From NCBI GenBank assembly GCA_918026815.1, contig CAKJVC010000068.1:2046001-2110000 (forward strand): DNA of 64,000 bases, written 5' to 3'. Below, piece by piece: positions 11,101-23,498 of this stretch. The position numbers were made by a program, and so were the translations under genes. How positions within the stretch are numbered: the stretch's first letter is position 1; the number at the start of each line of letters is the position of its first letter. This DNA comes from Chalara sp. BL73. Lineage: Eukaryota > Ascomycota > Leotiomycetes > Helotiales. Under the pieces are notes generated by a model. It was not told the origin of the DNA, searched no databases, and worked only from the letters and a program-made list of their open reading frames with translations.

Positions 11101-13211
11101 AAGCTACGTTGTCGAGTTTGAGAGTGGCACTGCATGGGGAAGGACACATCAACCCACAGACACCATCGACTTGATAACAAGCGACGATGATTCCCACAGT
11201 AGAGGATGGTCAGGCATGGGAAACACCGAAGAATTTCATGATATGCCTCTTGAAGATCAGAAAGATTCACCCATTCCAAAACCCTATACTGAGGACGAAA
11301 CTAGGGAGCAAGGGCGTGTTAAGTGGAAAGTTTATGATTCCTACGTTACTGTGGCTGGTGGATGGGCTTACTGGGCTTTTGCCCTGTTTGTCTTCATATT
11401 GTCAACATTCCTCTTGTTTGGCCGGTCATATTGGATCAAGATTTGGAGCGACGCCTCAGCAGCCTCCCCTGGCACAACTTTGTCAACTACGCTCCAGGAT
11501 GCTAGTGTATCCCGAAAAAATGCTGCTTCAGATCACTTGGTCTTCTATCTTCTGGTTTATCTTGGCGTGTCCCTCCTTTCTGTCATTTTTATTGCGGCTA
11601 AGATAGCCACGATCCTAATAGCATCTCTTTCAGCATCTAAGACCCTTTTTGAAACCTTTACAGCTAGGATTCTACGTACTCAGTTGAGATGGCTTGACAC
11701 TGTACCAACAGGAAGAATCTTGAATAGGTTCACCAGCGACTTCGCCCTCATCGACTCGCAACTAGGAATGGATTTCATCTTGTTTCTGAATCGCCTGTTA
11801 GGTATGGCGACCATTGCCGCTGCGGGTCTGATGCTATCCTCAATGATGATATTTCCGGTTTTGCTATTCGGTCTGGCATGTATTTATTATACATCAATGT
11901 ACATGCCAGCGGCGAGGGCCCTCCGTCGGCTTGAGTCTGTCAACAGATCTCCGGTTTTCGATCTCTTCAATTCTGCAATCTCGGGTCTGAGTACCATTCG
12001 AAGTTTCGGAAAAATAGAAGAGTATCAAACCCTCATGCATGCATGCATAGATAGACATACAGGATCCTCATGGTATATCATTCTTGCAAATCGGTGGGTT
12101 GCATTCCGGCAAGGTATCATGGGAGTTCTATTCGCATTATGTCTATCAGCATCAATCGTAGTTCTTCCCAACATCAGTGTGGCCCTCGCAGGTTTCGCCT
12201 TGAGCTTTGGCGTGGAGTTCTCTCGTTTGATCATTATAACTATTTCTCAATACGCAGCTTTCGAATTGGATATGAACTCAACAGAGAGGGTCCTGGAATA
12301 CATGACAGAGGCTCCGTTGGAAAATTTGACTGGTGAAGAGGCTGCCGACAACTGGCCCCCTGCAGGAGTCATTGAGTTCCTTGACTATGAAACAGGATAC
12401 GGAAATCACCTTCCACCAGTGCTGAAAGGGCTCAACTTCAAAATTGAGTCGCGTCAAAGAATAGGGGTTGTTGGGCGGACTGGAAGTGGAAAGTCAACTC
12501 TCACTCTTGCCCTGTTCCGGTTTCTTGAGGCACGCCAGGGATCAATTCTCATCGATGGTGTTGATACTTCGAGAATCCACCTACGTGATCTTCGCCGGAA
12601 CCTGAGTATTATTCCACAGGATCCTGTTCTTTTCTCTGGCACCTTACGCTCCAATCTTGATCCATTCAATGAACATAGCGATCAGGCTCTAAGGGCTGCC
12701 ATAAGTCGTGTTCACCTGGGCCAAACTGAGGATAGTAGCAGTGGTGCTAGATCCAGTCTGTTGCCCGAGGGTGCCGCCGTGAGATTTTTAGAATTCTTTG
12801 ATTTCAAAATCTCAAGAGGCGGGTTAAACCTCTCTTCAGGGCAACGCCAACTAGTATGCCTAGGTATTTATGCTTGGCAGCCGTTAAAGAGAGCTGTGCT
12901 AACTCTACGACCCTGTTATAGCTCGTGCCGTTTTGAATCGCTCAAAGATCGTGGTTCTCGATGAAGCTACCAGCGCCGTCGACCTCGCAACGGAGCGTCT
13001 TATCCAGCAAAGCATCAAAAAGAATTTCAACACAAGTACCCTGATAGTGATTGCCCACCGCCTTAGCACGCTCGAAGATTTCGATAAGATTCTTGTGATG
13101 GAGAATGGTAACGTAATTGAATTTGACACGCCAGAGGTACTGCTCAAGAGGAGGGGAGCGTACTGGCGGATGATAAGCAAAAGCAAGTCCAGTCACGAGG
13201 CCGCCATGTAG
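8147..13211 (+). CDS. ABC transporter, ABCC/MRP family (full length)
   Basis: Eight exons (8147-8497, 8531-8847, 8893-9273, 9338-9742, 9790-10395, 10445-10631, 10742-12863, 12922-13211) join in frame to about 1435 residues. The order is a short N-terminal membrane region, TMD1, NBD1, TMD2, NBD2, as in yeast YCF1-like exporters. NBD1 has Walker A GKTGVGKS, signature LSGGQRQR and Walker B ILVLDD, with Asp where the catalytic Glu normally sits, as is usual in ABCC NBD1. NBD2 has GRTGSGKST, signature LSSGQRQL, Walker B VVLDEATSAVD with the Glu, and H-loop IAHRLS. The last intron interrupts the codons just after the NBD2 signature. It would export substrates at the plasma membrane or vacuole using ATP; in this setting terpenoid export or self-protection is inferred. 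The N-terminal TMD0 looks short, so an upstream exon may be missing. Confidence 0.92.
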
Positions 13212-14916
13212 AAAACGAGGCTAGATTGGCCATGTTAATTCACAGACATAGCTCCAAGGCGGCCAGCCCTTAAGCTGAAGTACCTATACTTTAAACATTA
13301 CAATTTCAAGGTTATTGCCGTTAATATTACAATAAATTAGTCTGTCACATCAAGTCCATTCAAGTGAATCTTAACCAGAGTTGTGGATAAGGCAGCCGTT
13401 CAGCTGCCACCCTAACATTATCGATACGAAACGTCTGCCATCCTTGATTGGACCACGCTAAGGACTTAGGGCATTACTTGGCCGCCTGCTGTCTGCCCGT
13501 TCAACTCAGCGTTTACTAAATCTTCGATGCATTTTAACTAAGGTTGACGAGACTTAGATTCGACCAGAGAACAAACCTAGCCAACAGAGTCCCAAGATCA
13601 CTTGCACTAGTGTGCTCATGCACAGAACGCTACGCAGACCAGAGTTGAGAAAAGTGGCGAAGTCTTGAGAGAAGAACATCATATGTTCTATAGCGTTGTT
13701 ACCCATTTCCTTGACTAGATGATCTACTCTTCACGGAGAAGCATTACCCTGAAGCTGGGATTGATCCACACTGGATTGCTTGGAAGTTTAAAAATTGTTT
13801 CAACTTGCCTGATAGAACTGCCGCCCAAGGAAGACTATTGCAAATGTTCGGTTGTATACGATATGTTAGAACACCGCAGAGAGATGAAATGTTATTTAGA
13901 CATATTCTACTGGCCCTCCTCAACATTACGGTGGAGAATTATTTATATACCGTAGAAAAAAGCCATCATACAAAAAGCGACCTCCATTCTTGTAGGCCAT
14001 ATGAGTCTTGAGCCATGAGGCGTGGACGCCGTGGAGGTAGAAGACTTGATGTGCGTATTACAAGATTATCCCAGCCAGTAATTCTTCACCTGATCGCAAA
14101 ACATTATCTTTTGGTTAGGTAATGCAAGGCAAGGCACCATGGATTGCGGAGCCCTCAAAATGTTAGAGAAGAAAGATGTAAAGATGACAGATGTTGATAT
14201 ACATCGAGTTCTCTCGGAAGAGAAGGAAAGGAAAGACGGCAAATATACTTCCTCCGAAGCTGTTTCAAACGAAACGGCTTGGTCAAAGGAGCAGAAAGGG
14301 TTCCTTTTAGATATTGTAGCTTCACAAACCGGTTAATTTCCGATTTTCTACTAACTCCACATAGACAGATGCTAATGGCCTCTGCAGGGACGCCACCTCA
14401 CTCTTACCCTCCTATGTGGCATAGTATATAGTTATTGGGTTTAATAGCCTTAGAGAATGGCATTCCTTTTCCCTCTAAGATCTATTCTCTCTACCCCATA
14501 TCTTCCATAAGAAGGTGCGTCAGCAAAAATTCATATGTGCAATGTCTGTAGAGCCTGAGTCATTGGACCGTTCATCACAGGCAAATCGTGATTCGAGATA
14601 TTGAACTCTCATACATGGTATGGATGCTCCTCAGCGCGCAGGATCACATTCATTCAGCACATCATGGCCCAATAATTTGGTTCTTTGAAACATGAATCAT
14701 CGTCAAGCTACCAGTAACAGATAGACTCATAGACTAAAGATTGGAGTCATGGCGGAAAGATTCATTTGTTTATAAGCGGAGCCTTGGTCCCATTGTTTGC
14801 CTCCATTCATAGTCATTGTCACAATACGTTTCAAAACTGCTTCAGAGAGCTCACGACATCTTCCCAGGTATAAAAAACTAGATTCAAGGTTAATTTCGAA
14901 CAAGGCGGCCCTAAAT
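13212..14916. other. Intergenic, no recognised gene
   Basis: Short frames only. One at 14139-14336 (+, charged, 65 codons) has no recognisable motif and no clear splice partner. This gap marks the apparent right edge of the terpenoid cluster. Confidence 0.4.
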
Positions 14917-15645
14917 ATGGAACCAGGGTGGAATTCCAAATATGGCTACGACATCGAACTACCATATCCTGATATCGATGATGAATTTCGTGACGTACAA
15001 TATCTCGGCCCTCGTCAGTTCTTTCAACAACCACGCACTCCCTACCACTATGCTCAAGCACAAGCCTTCGCTCGACGCTATTTCCACCGCAACCCATATT
15101 CATATCATCTCCCCCATCCTCCTTACAACTACCCTCCTTTAAGCCATATCCCGACCTCGCTGTTAGCACATAATGGTTCTCCATTGCACCCCATGCTACG
15201 GCCTGATATGTGTTATTTCCACGTCGTCAAAACGCCTGACATCCCTTGGGTTGACAACGACATTGGGTATGTGGGGTATGTTGGTTATCCGCCGTATTCA
15301 ATGCATGGCATGGAGCCGGAATCTACGGTTGCGGACCTTATGATTAAGGTGGGATGTTCAGGACCGAACATGGATAGGAACATCTTGACCGAGTTGAACC
15401 CAACCGTGGAGACGAGGCCAAGATGGATCAAGGGGCTCAGTATAAGGGTAGGTCCTTACCCAGGAAGGAAGGCGGGAGATGGCGATTGGAAAAGGATGCT
15501 GATTTGATATTAGAGTAGTAACTCACATAGTACTAAAAGGAAAATCAGCGAGCTTGGGTGGGGTAGCATCAGGGACGACGGGGTTGGTTTGTCGAGGAGA
15601 ATGGTGTGGTTATATGTGCAGAGGAGTCGAGGTACTGAATCTTAA
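14917..15645 (+). CDS. Hypothetical Tyr/Pro-rich protein, two exons
   Basis: Exons 14917-15447 and 15514-15645 join in phase 0 across a GTAGGT...ATTAG intron, giving about 220 residues. I chose the ATG that begins MEPGWNSKYGYDIELP; the frame is open upstream but has no earlier ATG. The middle is rich in Tyr, Pro and His (about residues 40-90). A later part reads ESTVADLMIKVG and RWIKGLSIR. The second exon reads ELGWGSIRDDGVGLSRR and WLYVQRSR before the stop. There is no signal peptide or membrane segment. I do not recognise the family. Steady coding character across the intron supports a real gene. Confidence 0.6.
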
Positions 15646-16070
15646 GCAAGGAGAATCACTGGAAGGAGAAGCAGAAATTATGGGAATCGTTGATCTTTGG
15701 AGTAACTTCGGTGGTTACTAGCATTTGTTATTCAGGAAATGCAAGGTTTATTTCTTCTTGGTTAATATCTCTCTGAGTCAATCTACGATTCCTCACCGAA
15801 TTGTTCAGAATAATCATCTAAATCGAAAAGTATCTTTTTTCCGAAAGCGTCGAAACGCAAACAAATCCAATCCCCAGATCTGCGAACTGCCAAGACACAT
15901 CCCCTCCCTCCGCACTCGGAACCAGTGACCCTGACCCCACCATTGACTCACATCATGTCCAGCGACATTGACAACATCTCCAGATCTCAAGCTCTCATCC
16001 CCTTTCTACGTCTCAATTTCTAATATTCCCTTTATCTCTTTTCCATGATATCTGAGTAAGAGTAAGCATC
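15646..16070. other. Short intergenic region, promoter of the next gene
   Basis: No gene is seen. A pyrimidine-rich stretch (about 15985-16045) just before the ATG at 16071 looks like a typical fungal 5' leader. Confidence 0.4.
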
Positions 16071-16889
16071 ATGGGTGCTTTCTTCGAAACGATCCCTGAG
16101 TCCCTCATCCCTTGGATTCTGGCCCAGCACATCATCTATATCGCGTCCGCGCCACTCTCAGGAGACGGACATGTCAACGTGTCGCCCAAAGGCGGTGCCT
16201 ATTTCGGTGTTGTAGATAATAAGACATTCTGGTACCAGGATCTTACTGGTTCGGGATCGGAGACGATATCCCACCTGCACGAGCCGGGCAATGGACGAAT
16301 AACCGTTCTCCTAAACGCATTCGAAGGCGCTCCCAGGATCCTCAGGCTTTGGGGCCATGGGCGTCCGCTTGAGTACGGGACGAAGGAGTTTTGGGACTTC
16401 CGAGAGAAACACAACGTCAAAACCATCCCCGGAACGCGTGCCATTGTCGTAGTGGATATCCACCAAGTCGGCACCTCATGCGGGTTCAGCGTGCCCATCT
16501 ACGATTTCAAAGAGTACCGCACGAGGTTGAACGAGTTCGCCGAGAAACGTGTCGCGGCGCAGGAGGCGGGGAACTGGAAGGATGGCATGGATATGTATTG
16601 GGCGCACAAGAATCAGGAGAGCATGGATGGGCTGCCGTCGATGAAGAGGGCGGTTGAAGTGGCCAAGAAGGAGAAGATGGCACCGATCAAGAAGATGGTT
16701 GGCGCTGCGGCGCTGAAGGTGCCGATGAAGACACAGAATAAGTTGGCGAGCGTAAGCCCGGTGTTGTTGATACTGGGGAGCTTCTTTGCTGGAGTGGTGG
16801 TTGCTACGTTTTTGATTGTTTTTGCGAGGGGCTTGCCAGCTCATGAGATATTGAGTGATGATTTGAGAGCGCTTGCTAAGGAGCTCTAG
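16071..16889 (+). CDS. Pyridoxamine 5'-phosphate oxidase-like flavin protein with C-terminal membrane anchor
   Basis: Single exon, 272 residues. The first 170 or so resemble the fungal PNPOx-like split beta-barrel family: HIIYIASAPLSGDGHVNVSPKG near the start, FWYQDLTGSGSETISHL, then GRITVLLNAFEGAPRILRL. Members of this superfamily bind FMN or related flavins; the fungal branch has no settled reaction, so the substrate is unknown. Residues about 225-255 (SPVLLILGSFFAGVVVATFL) form a hydrophobic helix after a Lys-rich stretch, predicting a tail-anchored or single-pass protein facing the cytosol. The ATG at 16071 follows a pyrimidine-rich leader. The family call is good; the enzymatic role is open. 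Confidence 0.85.
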   Translation: MGAFFETIPESLIPWILAQHIIYIASAPLSGDGHVNVSPKGGAYFGVVDNKTFWYQDLTGSGSETISHLHEPGNGRITVLLNAFEGAPRILRLWGHGRPLEYGTKEFWDFREKHNVKTIPGTRAIVVVDIHQVGTSCGFSVPIYDFKEYRTRLNEFAEKRVAAQEAGNWKDGMDMYWAHKNQESMDGLPSMKRAVEVAKKEKMAPIKKMVGAAALKVPMKTQNKLASVSPVLLILGSFFAGVVVATFLIVFARGLPAHEILSDDLRALAKEL

Positions 16890-19391
16890 TTGTGAAGTGG
16901 TATGCTGTACTTCGGCAATGGCAATGGAGAAGGCGCTAGGGTTGGGTGGATTAGTTTCAAAAGACTATCTTGAAGCGCAAGTATATACTTATTATTCTCT
17001 TGTTAATACTGCTCTCGGACTTGTGCATGGTTCTCAAGAAGGATTGAAATGATGTTAATGGTTGGAATTGGCTTATCGGTGTCCTGACTGGAAAGCATAT
17101 AGCTGACATCAATTAATTGAGACTAAACATGTTTTATTGCGTCGCAACTTTGGTGTAAAACGAACTCTTTCTTCAATCTATTATCTGGGGTGCCAATGCA
17201 TATACAGTACAATCGATCTACCAACCAATACTAGTTTTGTGGGTAAATAATATTCGGCTCCATTTTCCCGCTTGGTCTTCAGCGTTCTCATATCTCCCCA
17301 GCTTGCGTTATAGCCCAGGCGAGGCCAGTCTTGCGGATGCATTCTCGAGCTCCTCCTTATATACATTAAAAGCGACCATTATATCTCAATCCTTGAAATT
17401 CTCATTATAGGCCCAGGTATACTGCCTCTCCCTCCATATGCAACCCAGCACGGAGGTCCGTTCTCACGACGAATTTACGTTGTATTACCATGCGCGAGAA
17501 CGGCGGAAGAATGGGGTTTTTTAGGAGCTTTGGTAACTGCTTTGGGAAAATGAGCTGCGGAGGTAGAGTACTTGAATATGAGATTTTGTATTTGCGTACT
17601 CAACTCTTCAGCATCGCAGTTATCCCCGATCGTCTCCGTTAGTCATAATATTGCTCAACAATGTCTGCTTCATCGCCAAAACGCTTGTCGCACCTGTGGC
17701 AGTAACGCGAACTTTGGTGCCAACTTCTAAAAGCTAGGCAACACAACATGAGGTTGTAACCATCTTGCGCAAGCACGAAATCACCAGTATTGGCACTGCC
17801 AGATCTTATGCGGGCGTACCATTTCGTCTTGCCCTACATGATTTTTACAATAGCTTCTCAAAAATTTCCAGTTGAATCATTGGCTGACGTCTATTTCTGT
17901 GCCAGTGTTTCTAGAGTTGAAACTTTTAGGACAAGGAAAATTAAAATAGGCGCAATAGCCATTTCTACATACAATTGAGTTGCACATGTGGCTTTGCTCT
18001 TACCGAGAAGGGCTAAGCCTGCTAAGTTTACTGTCAGATCCTGCTCCCCGTCTTTGTTCCTCAAGATCGGGTCCAAACTTAGGTTAAGGCTTGATTTTTG
18101 AGGCGCCAATGACGTCTGTGACGAATCTTCCCACTCTCCAGCATGGCTCTGGAAGCAGAAATCCAACGTAGACTATTACCTAGACTATCTAAAAATTCAT
18201 CTTCGGGTGGGCTTACCTCTCCTCGCCTCTCGGAGCGAATTTCCCGGATTCCCCACCCGACTTAGTCGCGATCTCACCTCACTGCATTGTTCGGAAGACG
18301 CCACAAATCACCAATCCCGCTGAAGTGGATGATAACCCCAAATTCTTCCCGGGTCCTTGGGTTTTGGAATTAAACGAGGCGTGGCTTACCCCTGATGATT
18401 CGCATGTTCAGTAAAATGCATCCCAACAACACGACAGAAATCATATTGGAAGAGCGCTTACTTTGCTATTAGAGAGCTATAAATGCAGGCAGTGGTCTCA
18501 TTTTCGCCTCTCGGTTTCCGTTAGCAGAGAGGCCGCCCGACGACAATGGGAGGCAGCTCTCGATAATATACAGAGGCTATGAAAATTTCACTTTTAATTC
18601 TCAGACACATTTTTCGGCCGTAATCGTCCTAGCATATGCCAAACTTGATGGGAAAGTCGGCAAGCCGATCCAAAAACAAATGAAGTCGGCTAGGGCGGGC
18701 CAAAAAGGAAATCGGATATCAAAAGCAGAGCCACCCGCATCCCGATGATTAGTCAGTTCATGTGTGGTAATTTGTTCTGCGGCAAACTAAAATAAAAAGA
18801 AAACAATCGAGTCCCGAGCACTCTAGTCATTTCTGATATCTGATATCTGGCCGGCTGAAGCATAGCCTTCCCCAGACGGATCCGCCACCATGGATACCGT
18901 CCCAGCGCTTGATTAAGCGTAACGTTTGGGCTGATTCAAAGAAGAAGCCATAAATGTGGGCCATTGATGCATGTGCGTCCAAATCCAGAAGTAAAATATT
19001 CATAGGGAATGACGTACAAACACTAGTATGGATTCTCCCTGAACTAGAGTGACTCGCAATTTCGTTATGATTCCCTTTCAACAGCGCACGGCTTCTCGAA
19101 ACCATTTCGTGTGAGACGGAGATCGAGAAGTAGTAGGAATCGAGTAGAGTCCAGAGTGTGTTAAGGTTGTCTATAGCTTTGACTGCTTCGCATGCCGTGC
19201 TGAAGGCGTTTGGTGGCTGGTGGTAGCTTCTGACCGTGTTAGAGAAGGGCTTCTTATCTCTACGAAATAAACAGAGGCCATTCCGACAATGAAAATAACT
19301 CTGTATTGTTCACTCCTTCCTTTTTACTCCAGAGCAATTCATATTTCACCATCAATACACTTCTCCGTGGAATTTGTACCGCGCTACAGAC
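16890..19391. other. Large intergenic region, no recognised gene
   Basis: About 2.5 kb with only short frames on either strand (for example 17891-18166 and 18827-19105, both -), none with a family motif or convincing splice partner. The end should hold the promoter of the PTH11-like gene. No RNA gene or clear repeat was seen. Confidence 0.4.
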
Positions 19392-20921
19392 ATGGGCATT
19401 ACACTCAGAATCGAGAGAGAAGAGATCATTGGTGCATTGCCTCCACCGCCCGGAGTTATTCCGAACTTCGAGAATCCCGAGTCTCAGGGATATCGGGTCG
19501 TCATTACAACTGCAGTCTTGTTTCCGGTAGCAACTTTGGTTTTATTTCTGCGAATTTATACAAGGAGAGCGATAGTTCGCAGCATGGGGTCCGATGATTG
19601 TAAGTGGTTTACTGTCTAAAGTTATGAGTGAGTTGAAGTAACTAGGTTTAGATGCAATAATCCTTGCATGGGTATGAATCTTCAATAACCTACAAAAACA
19701 TCAAAACGAAAACTTATGCCTCTTGTCTGATATAGATACTGTCGATTGCCTACGTTATTACCTCCATGGTTTGTGAGTAGGCGCGTATTCTATATTTGAC
19801 TACTTTTTCTGTTAACTATCTATCTAAAGTGGTGAAACTTGGCCTGGGCGCTCACATGTGGGATGTACCACTTACAACGTTCAGTCCCCATTTCTTGAAA
19901 GTAAGTTACCTGCTGCCAGAGTTCAAAAATATTTAGCACCTTTATATACCAATCTTTAGCATTCCTAACATTTTCATTAGCTAGGTGTAGTCAACGGAGT
20001 CTTCTATGGCCTGTCTTTTATGTTTGTCAAATTATCTATACTGTTCCTCTACCTGCGACTCTCGCCATATCAACCATTCAAAATCGCCGTATGGGTAGTT
20101 GTAGTAGCAACGGTCACATACTCCGTTCTTGGGTCATTCGAATTTATTTTCAACTGCCAACCCATCGCCAAGAACTGGGATATTACAATTAAAGGCGGGA
20201 AATGTATTAATGTAGCCAAAATTCTCATGACGCATGGTTCACTAAATATCGTAACTGATGTTGCGATGCTCATCCTACCAATAACGCTGGTACGGAAGCT
20301 ACAAATGCCAACGAAACAGAAAGTGGCATTGGCTGGCCTCTTTATGACTGGGACTTTGTAAGCTCGCTCATCTTAATCTGCTTGCAAATCAAACTAAGAA
20401 CCTAATTTTTCACCAGTGTCTGCATCGTTAGCAGTATTCGGCTGAAGACCGTTTTAGATCTCATTCACTCACCAGATTTTACAGGGTTGGGGGCTGAGAA
20501 CGCAGTATGGACGTAAGCCTATTTCTATATCCCCTTTGCTCTGCAATCCCAGAGATTTTGAAGCTAATAACACTTCAGCATAGTGGAGATGTGTGTTGGA
20601 ATCATTTGTGCATGCCTTCCCAACTTCAAGCCATTTCTTCGTCGCCATTTTCCAAAGGTGCTGGGGAGTAGCTACCACTCAGACGCCTTCACGCCGCACT
20701 TCAGTAGGAGGACCGCCAACACTATCCCTGATACATTGACCCAAGAATACGAACTTAAGACGTGCGCAGGATGCCGGAAGAGCGTCATTGCTCAAAAAAC
20801 CGACCAGCAGACAGGCACCAATAATGAGAGCCAAGAGGACATCCTTGGAGATGGGTACCCGAGGGACATGTCAGAGAGGGGCGGAGTGACCATGACGCCA
20901 GATAGTGGACCGCTTTCGTAG
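19392..20921 (+). CDS. PTH11/SAT4-like integral membrane protein (fungal rhodopsin domain)
   Basis: Seven exons (19392-19599, 19652-19671, 19736-19772, 19830-19900, 19981-20357, 20417-20512, 20579-20921) join in frame to about 383 residues. Hallmarks of the fungal rhodopsin-domain family appear in order: FLRIYTRR then SDDYAIILAW across the first two junctions, VKLGLGAHMWD, FMFVKLSILFLYLRL, FNCQPIAKNWD, TDVAMLILPI, CIVSSIRLK, and IVEMCVGIICACLPNFKPFLRR. Seven transmembrane helices are expected, with a polar cytoplasmic tail of about 90 residues containing CAGC. Exon 2 is only 20 nt. Relatives include putative G-protein-coupled receptors of the PTH11 type, but most have no known ligand. Receptor function is therefore an inference; the family is secure. 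Confidence 0.88.
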
Positions 20922-21881
20922 AAGGGTAATTTTCGGCCGGGTCACTCTGGGTTTCCACCAGTTTCTGATGCAGAATTTTGAAGAAGAGAGGTGCACCTGT
21001 GTATTATAAAGAAAGAAAGGAATGGAGTGACGGAGGTAGACATTTGTGTTTTTATAATTCAGCGCTCACGAAGCCGTGCAGGCATCCCGTTTTAAGATCA
21101 ATGGATTTTGGAAAAGCCCCATGCGGGTCAAGGTGGCAGCTTTTAAAAATTTTTGCATTGTTACTCTACGGATGGTACTGACGTCTCCACCAAACTCATC
21201 CGACTATGAATGGACGCAAGGATTGAGAATTGAGTGATGCTACCCCTTTTCACTTAAATTTTCTGGCTGAGTTGTGGCTTGCGAGTGCGTGGTGACAAAT
21301 ATCTTCTAGTTCCTAAAGGGCGATTCATAGTCTCTGGTTAGGGTTAGGTGGTGCTTATATATACCTACCTTCCAACTTTTGTATTGGGAAGGAACCTCCA
21401 TGCCATTTTCTTGCTTATCTAATTTTGGGTTTTAGCACCCAAACAAATCCATAAGGCTATAGGGTGCAGACTTGTATAATGTCTTTACCGAAAACAGTGC
21501 CTATTAGGGAGTGCCTTCAGGAGGTCCCCAATCTTTGGGGTCGGTTCACTGATCTCGGGATGTGTAGGGAGGGACCTAGGTATTGGGTAATAGGCTGCGC
21601 AGAATCACACAGCTATATGGAATTCCTATTTATGAGATTCTAGTACATGGAATCATGACTAACGTACAAAATTCAGCGTTACAAATGGCGTGGTGTTATC
21701 AAACGATTAGTAGCACCCAGGTCGCTCGACACCAGCAAGACCCGCACTATTATTGTCCATAGTATGATGCGCAGAGCTGCTTCACGTTGAGAAATTCAAT
21801 CTTCGCATAAATCGCATAATCGCATAATCGCGTCTTTTTATTTTTATTTATTTTTTGACTTTCATTCAACAACTATACAAA
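20922..21881. other. Intergenic, no recognised gene
   Basis: No coding signal was seen. Two adjacent telomere-like units (TTAGGG TTAGG, 21338-21348) are too few to mean anything. The last part near 21800 has a short repeat of CGCATAAT just before the transposon relic and may be its degraded 5' end. Confidence 0.4.
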
Positions 21882-22931
21882 ATGCCTACTTCACATCCTC
21901 TTTTAGGCCCTATAGCTTCAAACAAGGTTAAAAAGACGCATTCGACTCTTTATCAAAAGGGCAAATTACTGAGGGCACGCTGTTGAGCCATAAACCAGAC
22001 GAGACCGTGAAAGCTCTAAGTGAGCCTGAATCGACTGTTCGCAGCAATATGAAAATCGACTTATTACGCAATGAAAAAGAATCGTCAGTTCGCAGCCGCC
22101 GGCTGAAAGATTGGGACGCGTATTACGTACATCGTCTTGTAAAGCACGTACGCTAATACCTAAAACACACGTACGACGAGATTCGGAATGAAATAAGGCG
22201 GAATACAGTTACTTTACTTTAAGGCGTATACTTAAGCCGTCTGGCATTTACAATTGGCATTGTAAAAAATGACCGGCTTTTACACCTGAAGTAGCTCGAA
22301 AGAAATAGACTTTTGATGACTGGAGAAAGTACGTGTGGAATAATAAGTGTTCTGCAAAGCGCGAGAAAAGCTGCGCAGAGAAATAGTGCTTTCGTACGGC
22401 CGCCGAAAATGAAAACTGCGTATAGTATCAACGTACGCTAAAACCCGGAATATATTAGTTATAGTACAAGCTTGTTTTGGGTTTATAGCAGAAAATATTC
22501 AACGTTTTAAACGATGTTTATTGAACCGCGATTTCGAAGCAAAAGAGCATAGTTACTTTTACACGTTTTTATTTCAAAGTACTTAAAAATTAAAAATTTA
22601 CTTGTTAGCATAGCTTTACTTTATGCACAACAATGCACTTATTTATACGGCTTGCGCAATTACTAATTAGTTTGTGAATAACGCAATACTAGTAACTGAT
22701 TGGCTGCTGTTTTTTTGAATTTGAATTTGAATTTTATTAACGCGTGTAGTATTACTTCAAAAAACTCGTGCTGAAAAACTATTCAGAACTCGAAACAACA
22801 AAAAAGGGCAAAAAAATGCCACTAAAGCTTGAAGCACGACTCCTGATAGTTCATCCAAACAACTTGCAGACAGTATGCTATACAGGGTTGCAACTGTAAT
22901 CAAAACAAAAGAGTGGCATACCAAATACTAA
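21882..22931 (+). mobile_element. Degenerate Tc1/mariner transposase relic with RIP-like mutations
   Basis: Translated pieces in more than one frame line up with fungal Tc1/mariner (DDE) transposases. FTPEVARKK and then DDWRKYVWNNKCSAKR lie near 22280-22370, where the family has WSDECS. FMHNNALIYTA lies at about 22620-22655, where the family has QDNAPIHT. QLADSMLYRVATVIKTKEW then leads to a retained end TKY plus stop (22929-22931). The frame is cut by many stops and indels. The first two catalytic Asp codons now read Asn, and Glu reads Lys, Pro reads Leu and His reads Tyr, all explicable by C:G to T:A transitions. The element is dead. I could not define terminal inverted repeats. Confidence 0.75.
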
Positions 22932-23498
22932 GGAATTCAAGGATATGACGCATGAAATTGACCTTATTTGTCATTTATTTGCAATCAAAATCAAGTCAAT
23001 TGAATAAGTTATTTAATAAATTGTTGGTAAATGTCGGAAGCGGTTTTGGTGTTCCGCGGAAGACTTCTGGGCTAGTGTAAGTTCGAGCACTAGAACCATG
23101 ATGGCGAGTTGCCAAGACCAAAATGAGTCAATACAAGCTTCGGGAAAGGCACAGTCTTAGGGAGTCGCCAATCAGCCACGTCAACTAAGTCAACTAAGTC
23201 ACGCACTTCAAACTGAGATCTAGACTTTGGTGACGATGTAGTTCTGACAAAGCCCGAACCAGATGCCAGTGAATCCACTAATGCACCCATTTCCCGTCAT
23301 TTGAATGATGCTGCATAACTTTTTTAATTCACGGGTCATCGGCATCAAAATGTCGACTACCCCTCAAGTTCAAAGCCAACATCTTTGACAGCGGATGTAA
23401 GTATAAAAGGCAAGTGGATTCTCGTCATCATCTCTCGACTTCATCTCTTAGACATTCTTCTTTTATTGTACTTGGAGTAAAAGATTACGACCGAAAAA
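22932..23498. other. Intergenic, promoter of the GST gene
   Basis: A+T-rich next to the transposon relic. A TATAAAA box at about 23403-23409 lies roughly 95 bp before the GST start codon. No other feature was recognised. Confidence 0.45.

Noticed and set aside
21338..21348. TTAGGGTTAGG, telomere-like repeat
   Set aside because: Fewer than two full units; expected by chance in 64 kb and not part of a longer array.
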